Part shown: positions 24,873-35,228 of the stretch, piece after piece
Numbering within the stretch: position 1 is the stretch's first letter
Layout: the number at the start of each line of letters is the position of its first letter
Assembly (NCBI RefSeq): GCF_001931685.1
Contig: NZ_MOOY01000009.1
Span: 48,071 to 112,070, forward strand
Source: Pararhizobium arenae
Lineage (GTDB): Bacteria; Pseudomonadota; Alphaproteobacteria; Rhizobiales; Rhizobiaceae
Direction of reading: 5' to 3'
Length of the DNA: 64,000 bases
Notes under the pieces: model-generated
The model's database searches: none
Told to the model about the DNA's origin: nothing
Seen by the model: the letters and a program-made list of their open reading frames with translations, nothing else
Position numbers and translations under genes: made by a program

Positions 24873-26492
24873 TTACAAGGCCTCATACGAGAAACGATCG
24901 AAATCCGCAGCCTTCGCCCGCCCGGATGTATCGAAGGCAAACATGCCGGCAAATGCGCCCGTGAACGAACCGTGTTCACCACGGCCGCCTTCATCGGAGA
25001 CGACGCCAGCGTCTAGCACGGGACCGAGCGGTCGCCAGACGCGGAAACCATCGGCATGCCAGAAGAATTGCAGGTCGTTGTCTCGGATTTCCATGGCGAG
25101 ATGCACCCGGCCTGCCGGCACTGCCTCACCGCTTTCGACCGGAAATGTCATGCGGCCATGCGGAAAGTCGCCATCGCAGGAAAAGATCGTGACGACGCGA
25201 CCGAGCTTCTCATGCAGGGTTACGACGACCGCATGGAACTTGTGCCGGTTATAGTAGTGCGTCAGGCCGGCGGCCTGCTGATAGGTGTCCGGGTCGAAAT
25301 CGACGACCGTTTCCACCCGGAACGAATGGTGCTCCTGCCGGCGGGCAACGAGCGACTGCTCGAACCAGCTGCCGATGCTTTCACGACCGAAAAGCCGAAG
25401 CGAGCCGGGATTTTCCGTCAAGGAAAACAGACGCGCCGGAACCGGAGTGCGCAGCCACTGAAATTCGAAGGGCAGATCCGGACTATCGAAATCGGTGGCG
25501 ACCTTCGTCGGCTTCGCGATGACGGCGACATCCGCCGGGGCCGGCACGTCCACGGCGGGCACGACGCCGCCGTGCTCCAGATAAAGCCAGCCGTCCTCTT
25601 TCCAGACGCATTTCTGCAAGGCAGTTTCGCGGCCGAGGGTGCAGCGGCGATGCGGCGCGAGCGGGCGCCCGGTCAGGTGGGTGTGATAGACCTGTCCGTC
25701 CGGCGTTTCGATATACTGACCGTGACCGGCGCGCTGGAGCGGCGCTTCAGGGTGATCCTTCGAGGTTATGAGGTGCACCTGCGGGTGCATTTCGTAAGGG
25801 CCATCAATGGTACGCGAACGCGCCATGGTGACCACATGATCGTATCCGGTGCCACCCTCGGCGGTGGTCAGGTAATACCAACCATCGCGCTTGAAGAGAT
25901 GCGGGCCTTCCACCAGCCCCTGTGTGCTGCCGGCGAAGATGTTGCGGATCGGGCCGATAAGGGATTTCGAGGCAGGGTCCCACTCCTGCAAGAGAATCCC
26001 GTCGAAAGCCGGATGCTTCGGCGCACCGCCGTAGCTTTCCGTGCGGTGATTCCATTGCATGTTGAGGAACCACTTGCGGCCGTCGTCATCATGGAACAGC
26101 GACGGGTCGAAACCGGAGGAATTGATGTAGATCGGCTCGGACCATTCGCCTTCGATCGTCGGCGAGGTCACGATGTAGTTGTGCGCATCCTTGAAATTGC
26201 CGTCGAAGCGCTTGACGTCGGTGTAGACCAGCCAGAACAGGCCATCGGCGTAGGACAGGCAGGGGGCCCAGACGCCGCAACTATCGGGATTGCCGCGCAT
26301 GTCCAGCTGGCTTGCCCGCTCAAGCGGCCGTCGCACCAGCGTCCAGTTCACCAGGTCGCGGGAGTGATGGATCTGCACGCCCGGATACCATTCGAATGTG
26401 GATGTGGCGATGTAATAGTCATCGCCGACCCGGCAGATGGACGGATCCGGATTGAAGCCCGGAAGGATTGGGTTGCGAATTGTTGCGACCAT
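24873..26492 (-). CDS. Glycoside hydrolase family 43, xylosidase-like
   Basis: The 539-residue enzyme has the GH43 five-bladed propeller plus C-terminal beta-sandwich of beta-xylosidases. The general base Asp is in NPILPGFNPDPSICRVGDDY, the pKa-tuning Asp in SSGFDPSLFHDD, and the acid Glu in GLVEGPHLFKRDGWYYL. The C-terminal domain includes RRQEHHSFRVETVVDF and GLTHYYNRHKFHAVVVT. No signal peptide is seen, so it probably acts in the cytoplasm on imported xylo- or arabino-oligosaccharides. Met at 26492 has AGAGGAGG upstream. The gene is divergent from a TRAP transporter, and a LacI-type palindrome lies between. Confidence 0.92.
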   Translation of the reverse strand: MVATIRNPILPGFNPDPSICRVGDDYYIATSTFEWYPGVQIHHSRDLVNWTLVRRPLERASQLDMRGNPDSCGVWAPCLSYADGLFWLVYTDVKRFDGNFKDAHNYIVTSPTIEGEWSEPIYINSSGFDPSLFHDDDGRKWFLNMQWNHRTESYGGAPKHPAFDGILLQEWDPASKSLIGPIRNIFAGSTQGLVEGPHLFKRDGWYYLTTAEGGTGYDHVVTMARSRTIDGPYEMHPQVHLITSKDHPEAPLQRAGHGQYIETPDGQVYHTHLTGRPLAPHRRCTLGRETALQKCVWKEDGWLYLEHGGVVPAVDVPAPADVAVIAKPTKVATDFDSPDLPFEFQWLRTPVPARLFSLTENPGSLRLFGRESIGSWFEQSLVARRQEHHSFRVETVVDFDPDTYQQAAGLTHYYNRHKFHAVVVTLHEKLGRVVTIFSCDGDFPHGRMTFPVESGEAVPAGRVHLAMEIRDNDLQFFWHADGFRVWRPLGPVLDAGVVSDEGGRGEHGSFTGAFAGMFAFDTSGRAKAADFDRFSYEAL

Positions 26493-26591
26493 GAATGCGA
26501 CCTCCTCTTTTATTGCGCGGCATCCAGCATCAAACGAAACCGTAGAACAAGACTGCGAGGCGCGATTCAATGCTTCGCTTGAAAACTCAAA

Positions 26592-26605
26592 CTGTAACGT
26601 TGCAG
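26592..26605. promoter_or_regulatory. LacI-type operator candidate between GH43 and TRAP genes
   Basis: CTGTAACGTTGCAG is a near-perfect 14-bp palindrome with central CG, the hallmark of LacI-family operators. It differs from the two sites near the mannoside binding-protein gene (48155 and 48473) at two positions. It lies 100 bp upstream of the GH43 start and 190 bp upstream of dctQ, so it could control either or both. Confidence 0.65.
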
Positions 26606-26793
26606 GAAGGTCACACACCCCGTGACAGGCGTGGTTTCCGACCGGCGAGCGAGCAATTGCGCATATTCGACTTTAGTCGCGCTCAATAAAGCAGTCATTG
26701 CAAAAGCCGGCGTTTTCCCTTGAAAGACCCGGCGAAATCGGCACTCTGAACAGTGCAGGAAAAAAGAGGAACAAACCCTGCGGGGAGGATTTA

Positions 26794-27369
26794 ATGGCAC
26801 CACTTCTCGGCATCAGCCGAACGATCGACGCCGTGACCGAATTTATCGGCAAGGCGGTTTCATGGCTCATTCTGGTCGCAGTGCTCGTCAGCGCCGGAAA
26901 TGCCGTGGTTCGAAAGATATTCAACGTCTCGTCCAACTCATGGCTCGAGGCCCAATGGTACCTGTTCGGCGCGGCCTTCATGTTTGCGGCCGCCTATACG
27001 CTGAGCCAGAACGAACACATCCGAATCGATATCGTATACGGCCAGTTTTCACGGCGGGTCCAGCATTGGATCGACCTGCTTGGGCATCTTCTCTTCCTGA
27101 TGCCCTTCGTGCTTTTGATGGTCTACTACCTCGTTCCCTATGTGCTGATGTCCTATCGTTCAGGCGAGGTATCCTCCAGCGCAGGTGGCCTGATCATCTG
27201 GCCGGCGAAAGGCATTCTGCTGGTGGGCTTTGTCCTCCTGGCGTTGCAGGGCGTCTCCGAAATCATCAAGAAGATTGCGATCATGACCGGCAACATGGAA
27301 GATCCGGCACCTTATGTGCCGACCCATGCGCCCCTTGACGACGTGGTCGTACCGGAGGCGCGTCCATGA
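26794..27369 (+). CDS. dctQ: TRAP transporter small permease (DctQ)
   Basis: DctQ subunits are four-helix membrane proteins that support the TRAP channel. The 191-residue product shows AVSWLILVAVLVSAGNAVVR, WYLFGAAFMFAAAYTLSQNEHIRID, LLGHLLFLMPFVLLMVYYLV and ILLVGFVLLALQGVSEIIKK, with the family signature NEHIRID after helix two. Met at 26794 is chosen for the GGGGAGGAT site just upstream; the frame extends to 26698 without support. It overlaps dctM by four bases (ATGA). Confidence 0.9.
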   Translation: MAPLLGISRTIDAVTEFIGKAVSWLILVAVLVSAGNAVVRKIFNVSSNSWLEAQWYLFGAAFMFAAAYTLSQNEHIRIDIVYGQFSRRVQHWIDLLGHLLFLMPFVLLMVYYLVPYVLMSYRSGEVSSSAGGLIIWPAKGILLVGFVLLALQGVSEIIKKIAIMTGNMEDPAPYVPTHAPLDDVVVPEARP

Positions 27370-29162
27370 TCGAGTTCATTGCCGAAAACCTCGCGCCGAT
27401 CATGTTCATGTCGCTGATCGTGTTCCTGCTCCTGGGCTACCCGGTCGCGTTTTCGCTTGCAGCAAACGGCCTGCTTTTCTTCATCATCGGCGTCGAACTG
27501 GCTCCGATGTCCGACAGCATCAACCTCTCCTGGCCGCTGCTGACGGCCCTGCCTGACCGGTTCTGGGGGGTGATGTCCAACGACACATTGCTCGCCATCC
27601 CATTCTTTACCTTCATGGGCATCGTGCTGGAGAAATCCGGCATGGCCGAAGACCTGCTCGACACGATCGGCCAGCTGTTCGGACCGATCCGCGGCGGCCT
27701 TGCCTATGCGGTTATCTTCGTCGGTGCGCTGCTGGCGGCGACAACCGGTGTGGTGGCGGCCTCGGTCATCGCCATGGGCCTGATCTCGCTGCCGATCATG
27801 CTGCGCTACGGCTATGACCGCCGCATTGCCTCAGGCGTTATCGCAGCCTCCGGCACGCTGGCGCAGATCATCCCGCCGTCGCTCGTGCTGATCGTTCTTG
27901 CCGACCAGCTCGGCCGCTCGGTTGGCGACATGTATGCCGGCGCGCTCATTCCGGGCATGGTGCTGACAGGCCTCTACATGGGCTACATCCTGCTGATGTC
28001 GTTCGCGAACCGCAACTCGATGCCGGCCCTGCCGCTTGAGGCGCGCACGCTGGGCTCGGGGGTCACATCGCTCATTGTGGCGCTCATCGTGGCAGGTGCC
28101 ATTGCCTATACCGCCCATGTCTATCTCTCGCCGACGCAGGGCGAGAATGCAGACATTCTCGGCGCAACCGTTGGCACGCTCGTAATCTATATCTTCGCGC
28201 TTGCGGACAAGACCTTCAACGTCAACGCCATGTCGCGGCTGGCGCAGCAGGTCATCATCGTCCTCATTCCGCCGCTGGCGCTGATTTTCCTCGTGCTCGG
28301 CACCATCTTTCTCGGCATCGCAACGCCGACGGAAGGCGGCGCAATGGGGGCGGTCGGTGCGCTGATCATGGCAGCCGCCAAAGGCCGCCTCAGCATGGAG
28401 GTCATCAAGGGCGCGCTCGCTGCGACGACCCGGCTCTCCGCCTTCGTGCTGTTCATCCTGATCGGTGCGCGTGTGTTCTCGCTGACCTTCTACGGCGTCA
28501 ACGGACACCTCTGGGTCGAACACCTGCTGGTCGCGATGCCGGGCGGGGAAACAGGCTTCCTGATCGCCGTGAACGTGCTCGTCTTCTTCCTGGCGTTCTT
28601 CCTCGATTTCTTCGAGCTGGCCTTCATCATCGTGCCGCTGCTGGCGCCGGCAGCCGACAAGCTGGGCATCGACCTCATCTGGTTCGGCGTTCTGCTCGGC
28701 ATCAACATGCAGACGAGCTTCATGCACCCGCCCTTCGGCTTTGCCCTGTTCTATCTGAGGTCTGTGGCGGCGAAGGTGCCCTATCTCGATCGAATCACTG
28801 GCAAGAACATCGAACCGGTGACGACGGGCCAGATCTACTGGGGGGCCGTGCCGTTCGTCTGCATCCAGATCATCATGGTCGCGCTGACCATCATGTTCCC
28901 GCAGATGGTCATGCACTACAAGGGCGAAGGCTCAGGCGTCGATCCGAACACGATCAAGATCGAGGTGCCCGGTTTCGGCGGAGCTGGTGGTGGTCTTGGC
29001 CTGCCCGCGGATGGCAATGGCGGGCTCGGGCTTCCCGGCGGCTTGCAGTTGCCCGGCGGAAGTCCGCTGGACAACAACGGCGGCACTGCCGAGCCCCCGG
29101 CGAATGGCGGCACGGAACAGCAGAAGGCACCCGACCTCACTGCCCCACCGTCGTTCAACTGA
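27366..29162 (+). CDS. dctM: TRAP transporter large permease (DctM) with Gly/Pro-rich tail
   Basis: DctM is the sodium-driven channel of TRAP importers. The 598-residue protein has about 12-14 helices and family motifs FFTFMGIVLEKSGMAEDLL, AATTGVVAASVIAMGLISLP, ASGTLAQIIPPSLVLIVLAD and GIATPTEGGAMGAVGALI. A cytoplasmic or periplasmic loop near residues 220-270 enlarges it relative to short DctMs, as in the DctM subgroup with pyruvate/keto-acid type binding proteins. The last 70 residues (from GFGGAGGGLGLPADGNGG) are low-complexity Gly/Pro/Asn, not a membrane part. A terminator follows at 29181. Confidence 0.92.
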   Translation: MIEFIAENLAPIMFMSLIVFLLLGYPVAFSLAANGLLFFIIGVELAPMSDSINLSWPLLTALPDRFWGVMSNDTLLAIPFFTFMGIVLEKSGMAEDLLDTIGQLFGPIRGGLAYAVIFVGALLAATTGVVAASVIAMGLISLPIMLRYGYDRRIASGVIAASGTLAQIIPPSLVLIVLADQLGRSVGDMYAGALIPGMVLTGLYMGYILLMSFANRNSMPALPLEARTLGSGVTSLIVALIVAGAIAYTAHVYLSPTQGENADILGATVGTLVIYIFALADKTFNVNAMSRLAQQVIIVLIPPLALIFLVLGTIFLGIATPTEGGAMGAVGALIMAAAKGRLSMEVIKGALAATTRLSAFVLFILIGARVFSLTFYGVNGHLWVEHLLVAMPGGETGFLIAVNVLVFFLAFFLDFFELAFIIVPLLAPAADKLGIDLIWFGVLLGINMQTSFMHPPFGFALFYLRSVAAKVPYLDRITGKNIEPVTTGQIYWGAVPFVCIQIIMVALTIMFPQMVMHYKGEGSGVDPNTIKIEVPGFGGAGGGLGLPADGNGGLGLPGGLQLPGGSPLDNNGGTAEPPANGGTEQQKAPDLTAPPSFN

Positions 29163-29180
29163 GATCAAAGGGGAAACTTC

Positions 29181-29210
29181 AAGGGCGGCTCATCGGGCCG
29201 CCCTTTTCTT
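29181..29210 (+). terminator. Rho-independent terminator after dctM
   Basis: A nine-base stem AAGGGCGGC/GCCGCCCTT (29181-29189, 29197-29205) with a seven-base loop is followed by TTCTT. It lies 18 bp after the dctM stop. Confidence 0.85.
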
Positions 29211-29224
29211 GCTTTTCATCCGGA

Positions 29225-29635
29225 TCACAATGGCTTGGCGGGGTTCTCGCGATACCAGTCGACGATCGTGGGCATCATTTCCTCGAAGGCACCGGGCAGG
29301 AAGACGTTGAACAGGCCCATGCGGGCGGTGCTTTCGTTGCGGAAATCATGCATGGTACCGCGCGGGATGACGCAGACCGAGCCTTGCGGCATCTGGTGCC
29401 AACCATCGCCGACGAGAATGCTGGCCGTGCCTTCGATCACATAGAAAATCTCGTCGCTTTCGTCGTGCTTATGCGCGCCCGGGCCTTCATTCCGGGCTTC
29501 CAACCACCATTCGGAGATTGAGAATCGGTTGTTGGTCTCGGGGCCATCCGCCTTGAAGACGGCGCTGATGGCGCCCATCTCGTAGCGCCTTCCGCCATCG
29601 GGACCGAGCATGACCGGTGAAAACTCGCTCGACAT
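29225..29635 (-). CDS. Cupin domain protein
   Basis: A 136-residue single-cupin protein. The metal-binding motif is visible as GAHKHDESDEIFYVIEG (two His and a Glu), with the second motif PRGTMHDFRNES providing another His. Cupins of this size act as small dioxygenases, isomerases or sugar-binding modules; substrate unknown. Met at 29635 follows GGGAGGAGAAAGAC. It sits between the TRAP permease and TRAP binding-protein genes on the opposite strand to dctQM. Confidence 0.85.
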   Translation of the reverse strand: MSSEFSPVMLGPDGGRRYEMGAISAVFKADGPETNNRFSISEWWLEARNEGPGAHKHDESDEIFYVIEGTASILVGDGWHQMPQGSVCVIPRGTMHDFRNESTARMGLFNVFLPGAFEEMMPTIVDWYRENPAKPL

Positions 29636-29697
29636 GTCTTTCTCCTCCCAAGGCAACGAGATGAGCTTACGGTGGTTACGTGTCTAGCAAAAGCGAG

Positions 29698-29727
29698 AAA
29701 GCCGCCTGCGAGATCACAGGCGGCTTT
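29698..29727 (-). terminator. Terminator after the TRAP binding-protein gene
   Basis: An eleven-base perfect stem AAAGCCGCCTG/CAGGCGGCTTT with an eight-base loop lies about 40 bp beyond the dctP stop. T-rich bases follow in both directions, so it may also act on plus-strand transcripts. Confidence 0.75.
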
Positions 29728-29763
29728 CTTTTGATAAGATGACTTCGTTCAGCGGAGGTGAGC

Positions 29764-31354
<1,591 letters not shown>

Positions 31355-32332
31355 ATGAAACGCCTTCTGCTCATCGGTGTCGCCCTTGCCGCGCTGACTG
31401 CTCCTGCCGCTGCCGCCGACAAGCTGCTCAACGCTTCCTACGACATCTCCCGCGAGCTTTTCGTGGCCGTGAACGAGGCCTTCGTCGCGGCGCATCCGGG
31501 CGTCACCGTTGACCAGTCCCACGGCGGCTCCTCCAAGCAGGCGCGTGCTATCCTCGAGGGCCTTGAGGCCGACGTCGTGACCTTCAACCAGGTGACGGAC
31601 GTGGATGCGCTGGTAAAGGGCGGCTTTGTTTCGGAAGACTGGAAGAGCGACTTCGCCAACAATGCGTCGCCCTACTACTCCTTCCCCGCCTTCCTCGTGC
31701 GCGAAGGCAACCCGAAGGGCATCAAGGACTGGGGCGATCTGGTCCGGGACGATGTGAAGGTGATCTTCCCCAATCCGAAGACATCCGGCAACGCCCGCTA
31801 CACCTATCTGGCCGCCACCGCCTACGCCAAGGAAAAATTCGAGAACGATCCGGCGCAGGTCGAAGCCTTCATCAAGAAGATTTTCGACAACGTTCCGGTG
31901 TTCGACACGGGCGGACGCGCCGCAACGACGACCTTCGTCGAGCGCGAGACCGGCGACGTTCTGATCACCTTCGAAGCCGAAACCAAGGGTATTGCCAAGG
32001 AGTTCGGCGAAGACAAGTTTGACATCGTCGTGCCTGAAGTCAGCCTGCTGGCCGAATTCCCGGTGGCGATCGTCGACAAGGTGGTCGACAAGAACGGCAC
32101 CCGCGAGCTTGCAAAGTCCTATCTCGACTTCCTTTACACCCCGGAAGGCCAGAAGATCCTTGCTGAAAACGGCAACCGGGTGAACGACGAAAAGGTCGCC
32201 GGCGAATTCAAGGACCAGTTCCCGGATATCCGCCTCGTGAAGGTCGAGGACGTGTTCGGCGGCTGGGATGCCGTCAAGAAGGAACACTTCGACGAAGGCG
32301 GCACGCTGGACAAACTTTACGGCAGCCGTTGA
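31355..32332 (+). CDS. sbp: Sulfate ABC transporter substrate-binding protein
   Basis: The periplasmic sulfate/thiosulfate receptor. Signal peptide MKRLLLIGVALAALTAPAAA is followed by the conserved LLNASYDISRELFVAVNEAF and QSHGGSSKQARAILEGLEAD, which contribute anion-binding main-chain contacts. NPKTSGNARYTYLAATAYA and the VVDKNGTRELAKSYLDFLYT end are also typical. 325 residues. Met at 31355 is preferred, with GGAG upstream; the longer frame has no signal peptide. It is first in the sbp-cysT-cysW-cysA operon, which supplies sulfur for cysteine synthesis. Confidence 0.94.
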   Translation: MKRLLLIGVALAALTAPAAAADKLLNASYDISRELFVAVNEAFVAAHPGVTVDQSHGGSSKQARAILEGLEADVVTFNQVTDVDALVKGGFVSEDWKSDFANNASPYYSFPAFLVREGNPKGIKDWGDLVRDDVKVIFPNPKTSGNARYTYLAATAYAKEKFENDPAQVEAFIKKIFDNVPVFDTGGRAATTTFVERETGDVLITFEAETKGIAKEFGEDKFDIVVPEVSLLAEFPVAIVDKVVDKNGTRELAKSYLDFLYTPEGQKILAENGNRVNDEKVAGEFKDQFPDIRLVKVEDVFGGWDAVKKEHFDEGGTLDKLYGSR

Positions 32333-32417
32333 TCCCCACAGGGATTTGTGAAAAACCGGGCCGCGGCCGGGCAGATGCCCGCCGCGGCTTCTCGGTGTTC
32401 CAGCATAGGGTATTCTC

Positions 32418-33239
32418 TTGGCAAGGCGCATTCTCCCCGGTCTGCCTCTGACGCTCGGCATCACGCTGGTCTATGCGGCCATCATCATTGCTCTGCCGCT
32501 CGGCGCGCTGGTCTTCAAGGCGGCCAGTCTCGGGCCTGAAGATTATTGGCGGATCGTCTCCTCCGAGCGCGCCGTTGCGAGTTATCGCGTGACAATCCTC
32601 TGCGCGGCTGCCGCGACGCTGTTCAATCTCGTTTTCGGCATGGCGCTCGCCTGGGTTCTGGTGCGCTACCGTTTCCCTGGCCGCAGGATTGTCGATGCGC
32701 TGGTCGACCTGCCCTTCGCGCTGCCCACAGCCGTTGCCGGCATTGCGCTCACCACACTGTTTGCCTCGAATGGCTGGTTCGGCGGCCCCCTGTCGGCGAT
32801 CGGCATCAAGGTCGCCTATACGCCGCTCGGCATCATCATCGCCATGGCCTTCACCAGCCTGCCCTTTATCGTGCGGACCGTGCAGCCGGTGCTGGAAGAG
32901 CTGGACCCGGCGCTGGAAGAAGCCGGCCAGACGCTTGGCGCGACCGACCTCGAAATCTTCTCAAGGGTCCTGCTGCCACAACTCGTGCCTGCCTTGCTTG
33001 CCGGGCTGTCGCTGTCCTTTGCCCGCAGCCTCGGCGAATTCGGCGCAATCATCTTCATTGCCGGCAATCAGCCCTTCGAGACCGAGATCACAGCGCTGCT
33101 CGCCTTTATCCGGCTGGAAGAATATGATTATCCGGCTTCAGCCGCGATTGCATCCGTTATGCTGATTGCGGCCTTCATGATGCTTGCCGTGACCAATCTG
33201 CTGCAGGCCCGCGCCCTGCGCTACACGGAAAAGGGCTGA
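32418..33239 (+). CDS. cysT: Sulfate ABC transporter permease CysT
   Basis: The first inner-membrane channel subunit (also called CysU). Six hydrophobic segments and the cytoplasmic EAA loop LDPALEEAGQTLGATDLEIF-SRVLLPQLVPAL are visible. FALPTAVAGIALTTLFASNG and SLGEFGAIIFIAGNQP match the family closely. 273 residues. The only family-compatible start is TTG at 32418. The 85-bp gap after sbp may hold an expression-tuning site. Confidence 0.93.
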   Translation: MARRILPGLPLTLGITLVYAAIIIALPLGALVFKAASLGPEDYWRIVSSERAVASYRVTILCAAAATLFNLVFGMALAWVLVRYRFPGRRIVDALVDLPFALPTAVAGIALTTLFASNGWFGGPLSAIGIKVAYTPLGIIIAMAFTSLPFIVRTVQPVLEELDPALEEAGQTLGATDLEIFSRVLLPQLVPALLAGLSLSFARSLGEFGAIIFIAGNQPFETEITALLAFIRLEEYDYPASAAIASVMLIAAFMMLAVTNLLQARALRYTEKG

Positions 33240-33242
33240 ACG

Positions 33243-34124
33243 ATGGCTGAGAAGCGTCCGCCCCGCATCGGCGAAAACCCGCTGTTTCGCGGCACCATCA
33301 TTTCGATCGTGCTGATCCTCGTAGCGCTCGTGATTGTCGCACCGCTGATCGTGATCGGTGTCGAAGCCTTTTCCAAAGGATGGGCCTACTTCGCGACGAC
33401 GATCGGGCAAGCCGATACGCGCCACGCGATTTTCCTGACGGCAGTCACCGCCCTCATCGCGGTTCCGATAAACACCGCCTTCGGCATTGCCGCCGCCTGG
33501 GCGATTACCAAATTCGATTTTCCGGGTCGTCGCCTGCTGCTGATCGCGATCGAAATTCCCTTTTCCATCTCCCCGATCGTTGCTGGCGTGTCCTACCTCT
33601 TTGTCTACGGCCTGCAGGGCCTGTTCGGCGAGGCGCTGCAATCGGCCGATGTCAAAATCCTCTTTGCACTGCCCGGCATCGTGCTCGCCAGCATGTTCGT
33701 GACCGCGCCCTTCGTTGCGCGCGAGCTTATTCCGCTGATGCAGGCGCAGGGGCGCGATCTTGAGGAAGCCGCGACATCGCTCGGCGCCAGCGGGTTTCGA
33801 ACGTTCTTTTCGGTGACGCTGCCCAACATCAAATGGGCGCTGCTCTACGGCATCATCCTCTGCAATTCGCGGGTGATGGGCGAGTTCGGCGCCGTGTCGG
33901 TCGTCTCCGGCAATATCCGCGGCCAAACCAACACGCTGCCGCTGCACATCGAACTGCTTTACCACGATTACAATGCCATCGGCGCCTTTGCGGCCGCTTC
34001 GATCCTTGCTCTGCTGGCGATCGTAACCCTGATCGCAAAGGTCATTCTTGAGCGGCGCGGTGCCGGGCGCGTGCGCCGGCCCTCGCTTGCCGGCGCGGCA
34101 CAGAAACCGGAGACCCTGACGTGA
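33243..34124 (+). CDS. cysW: Sulfate ABC transporter permease CysW
   Basis: The second channel subunit. The 293-residue protein has six membrane segments, with FSISPIVAGVSYLFVYGLQG, the EAA loop RDLEEAATSLGASGFRTFFS and RVMGEFGAVSVVSGNIRGQT. It begins three bases after the cysT stop and its stop overlaps cysA by four bases (GTGA), so translation is coupled. Confidence 0.94.
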   Translation: MAEKRPPRIGENPLFRGTIISIVLILVALVIVAPLIVIGVEAFSKGWAYFATTIGQADTRHAIFLTAVTALIAVPINTAFGIAAAWAITKFDFPGRRLLLIAIEIPFSISPIVAGVSYLFVYGLQGLFGEALQSADVKILFALPGIVLASMFVTAPFVARELIPLMQAQGRDLEEAATSLGASGFRTFFSVTLPNIKWALLYGIILCNSRVMGEFGAVSVVSGNIRGQTNTLPLHIELLYHDYNAIGAFAAASILALLAIVTLIAKVILERRGAGRVRRPSLAGAAQKPETLT

Positions 34125-35143
34125 AAATCCGTCTCGAAGACGTCACCAAGACGTTCCAGACCTTCCGCGCCGTGCATGGCGTTTCGCTCGAGATCGACAG
34201 CGGCGAGCTCGTTGCGCTGTTGGGGCCTTCCGGTTCCGGCAAGACGACAATCCTGCGCATGGTCGCGGGCCTCGAGTATCCCGATGGCGGCGCAATCTAC
34301 TTCGGGGCGGAGAATGCCACCCATATCGAGGTGCGCGACCGTGGCGTCGGTTTCGTGTTCCAGCACTATGCGCTTTTCCCGCATATGACCGTGGCGGAGA
34401 ACATCGCTTTCGGGATGAAGGTTTCAAAGCGCAAACGCTCGCAGGCCGATGTCAACGAGCGTGTCGGGGATCTGCTGCGACTGGTGCAGCTTGAAGGGCT
34501 GGGAGACCGTTTTCCCGCACAGATTTCCGGCGGCCAGCGCCAGCGCGTGGCGCTGGCACGCGCACTCGCGGTCGATCCGAAGGTGCTGCTGCTGGACGAA
34601 CCGTTCGGTGCGCTCGACGCCAATGTGCGCCGGGATCTGCGTCGCTGGCTGCGCAAAATCCATGACGAACTCGGGATCACCACGCTGTTCGTGACCCATG
34701 ATCAGGCGGAAGCGCTCGATCTCGCCGACCGCGTCGTCATTCTCGACAAGGGCAAGATCGTACAATCCGGAACGCCGGAACAGGTTTGCCGCGCGCCGGA
34801 AAATGCCTTCGTCATGAACTTTCTGGGTGACGCCAACCGGCTGAAGGTGGACGTGAAGAGCGGCAAGGCCAGCTTCCAGGACACGAGCTTTGACGCCCAC
34901 GGTCTGCCGGACGGTCCGGCCGAGCTTTTCTTCCGCCCTGCAGATGTGGCCTGGCGGGAGGATGGGCACGGTATTCCAGCCACCATCATCCGGGTCATCG
35001 ATCGCCCGGATTCCCGCCGCGTGCTTGCCCTCACCCGCAATGGGCAGGCGGTCGAGTTCGACACAGCGCCGGAATTTCCGTTCAAGGCGGAGACCGAAGG
35101 TTTCCTCGACATTCGCCGTCCGCGGATTTACGCGCTGCCCTGA
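34121..35143 (+). CDS. cysA: Sulfate/thiosulfate ABC transporter ATPase CysA
   Basis: The ATP-hydrolysing subunit, 340 residues, GTG start at 34121. Walker A LGPSGSGKTTILR, Q-loop FVFQHYALFPHMTVAENI, signature ISGGQRQRVALARAL, Walker B VLLLDEPFGALDANVRRDL and switch THDQAEALDLADR are intact. The C-terminal about 100 residues form a regulatory TOBE-like domain (ELFFRPADVAWREDGHGIP). It ends the operon. Confidence 0.95.
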   Translation: MKIRLEDVTKTFQTFRAVHGVSLEIDSGELVALLGPSGSGKTTILRMVAGLEYPDGGAIYFGAENATHIEVRDRGVGFVFQHYALFPHMTVAENIAFGMKVSKRKRSQADVNERVGDLLRLVQLEGLGDRFPAQISGGQRQRVALARALAVDPKVLLLDEPFGALDANVRRDLRRWLRKIHDELGITTLFVTHDQAEALDLADRVVILDKGKIVQSGTPEQVCRAPENAFVMNFLGDANRLKVDVKSGKASFQDTSFDAHGLPDGPAELFFRPADVAWREDGHGIPATIIRVIDRPDSRRVLALTRNGQAVEFDTAPEFPFKAETEGFLDIRRPRIYALP

Positions 35144-35179
35144 CAGGTCTCAAAATGCAACGATAGCCAGAACGCAAAA

Positions 35180-35203
35180 CGCCCGGAGCTTTCACTCCGG
35201 GCG
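35180..35203 (-). terminator. Terminator between convergent cysA and aldo/keto reductase genes
   Basis: A nine-base perfect stem CGCCCGGAG/CTCCGGGCG with loop CTTTCA. On the minus strand it is followed by TTTTGCGTT, fitting the end of the reductase transcript; on the plus strand it follows cysA by 36 bp and may stop that too. Confidence 0.75.
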
Positions 35204-35228
35204 CATTCATTTGTGCGACGTAACCGCC

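Noticed and set aside
25056-26582. 508-residue plus-strand frame opposite GH43
   Set aside because: Mirror of GH43 codon bias; no ribosome binding site or recognised motif.
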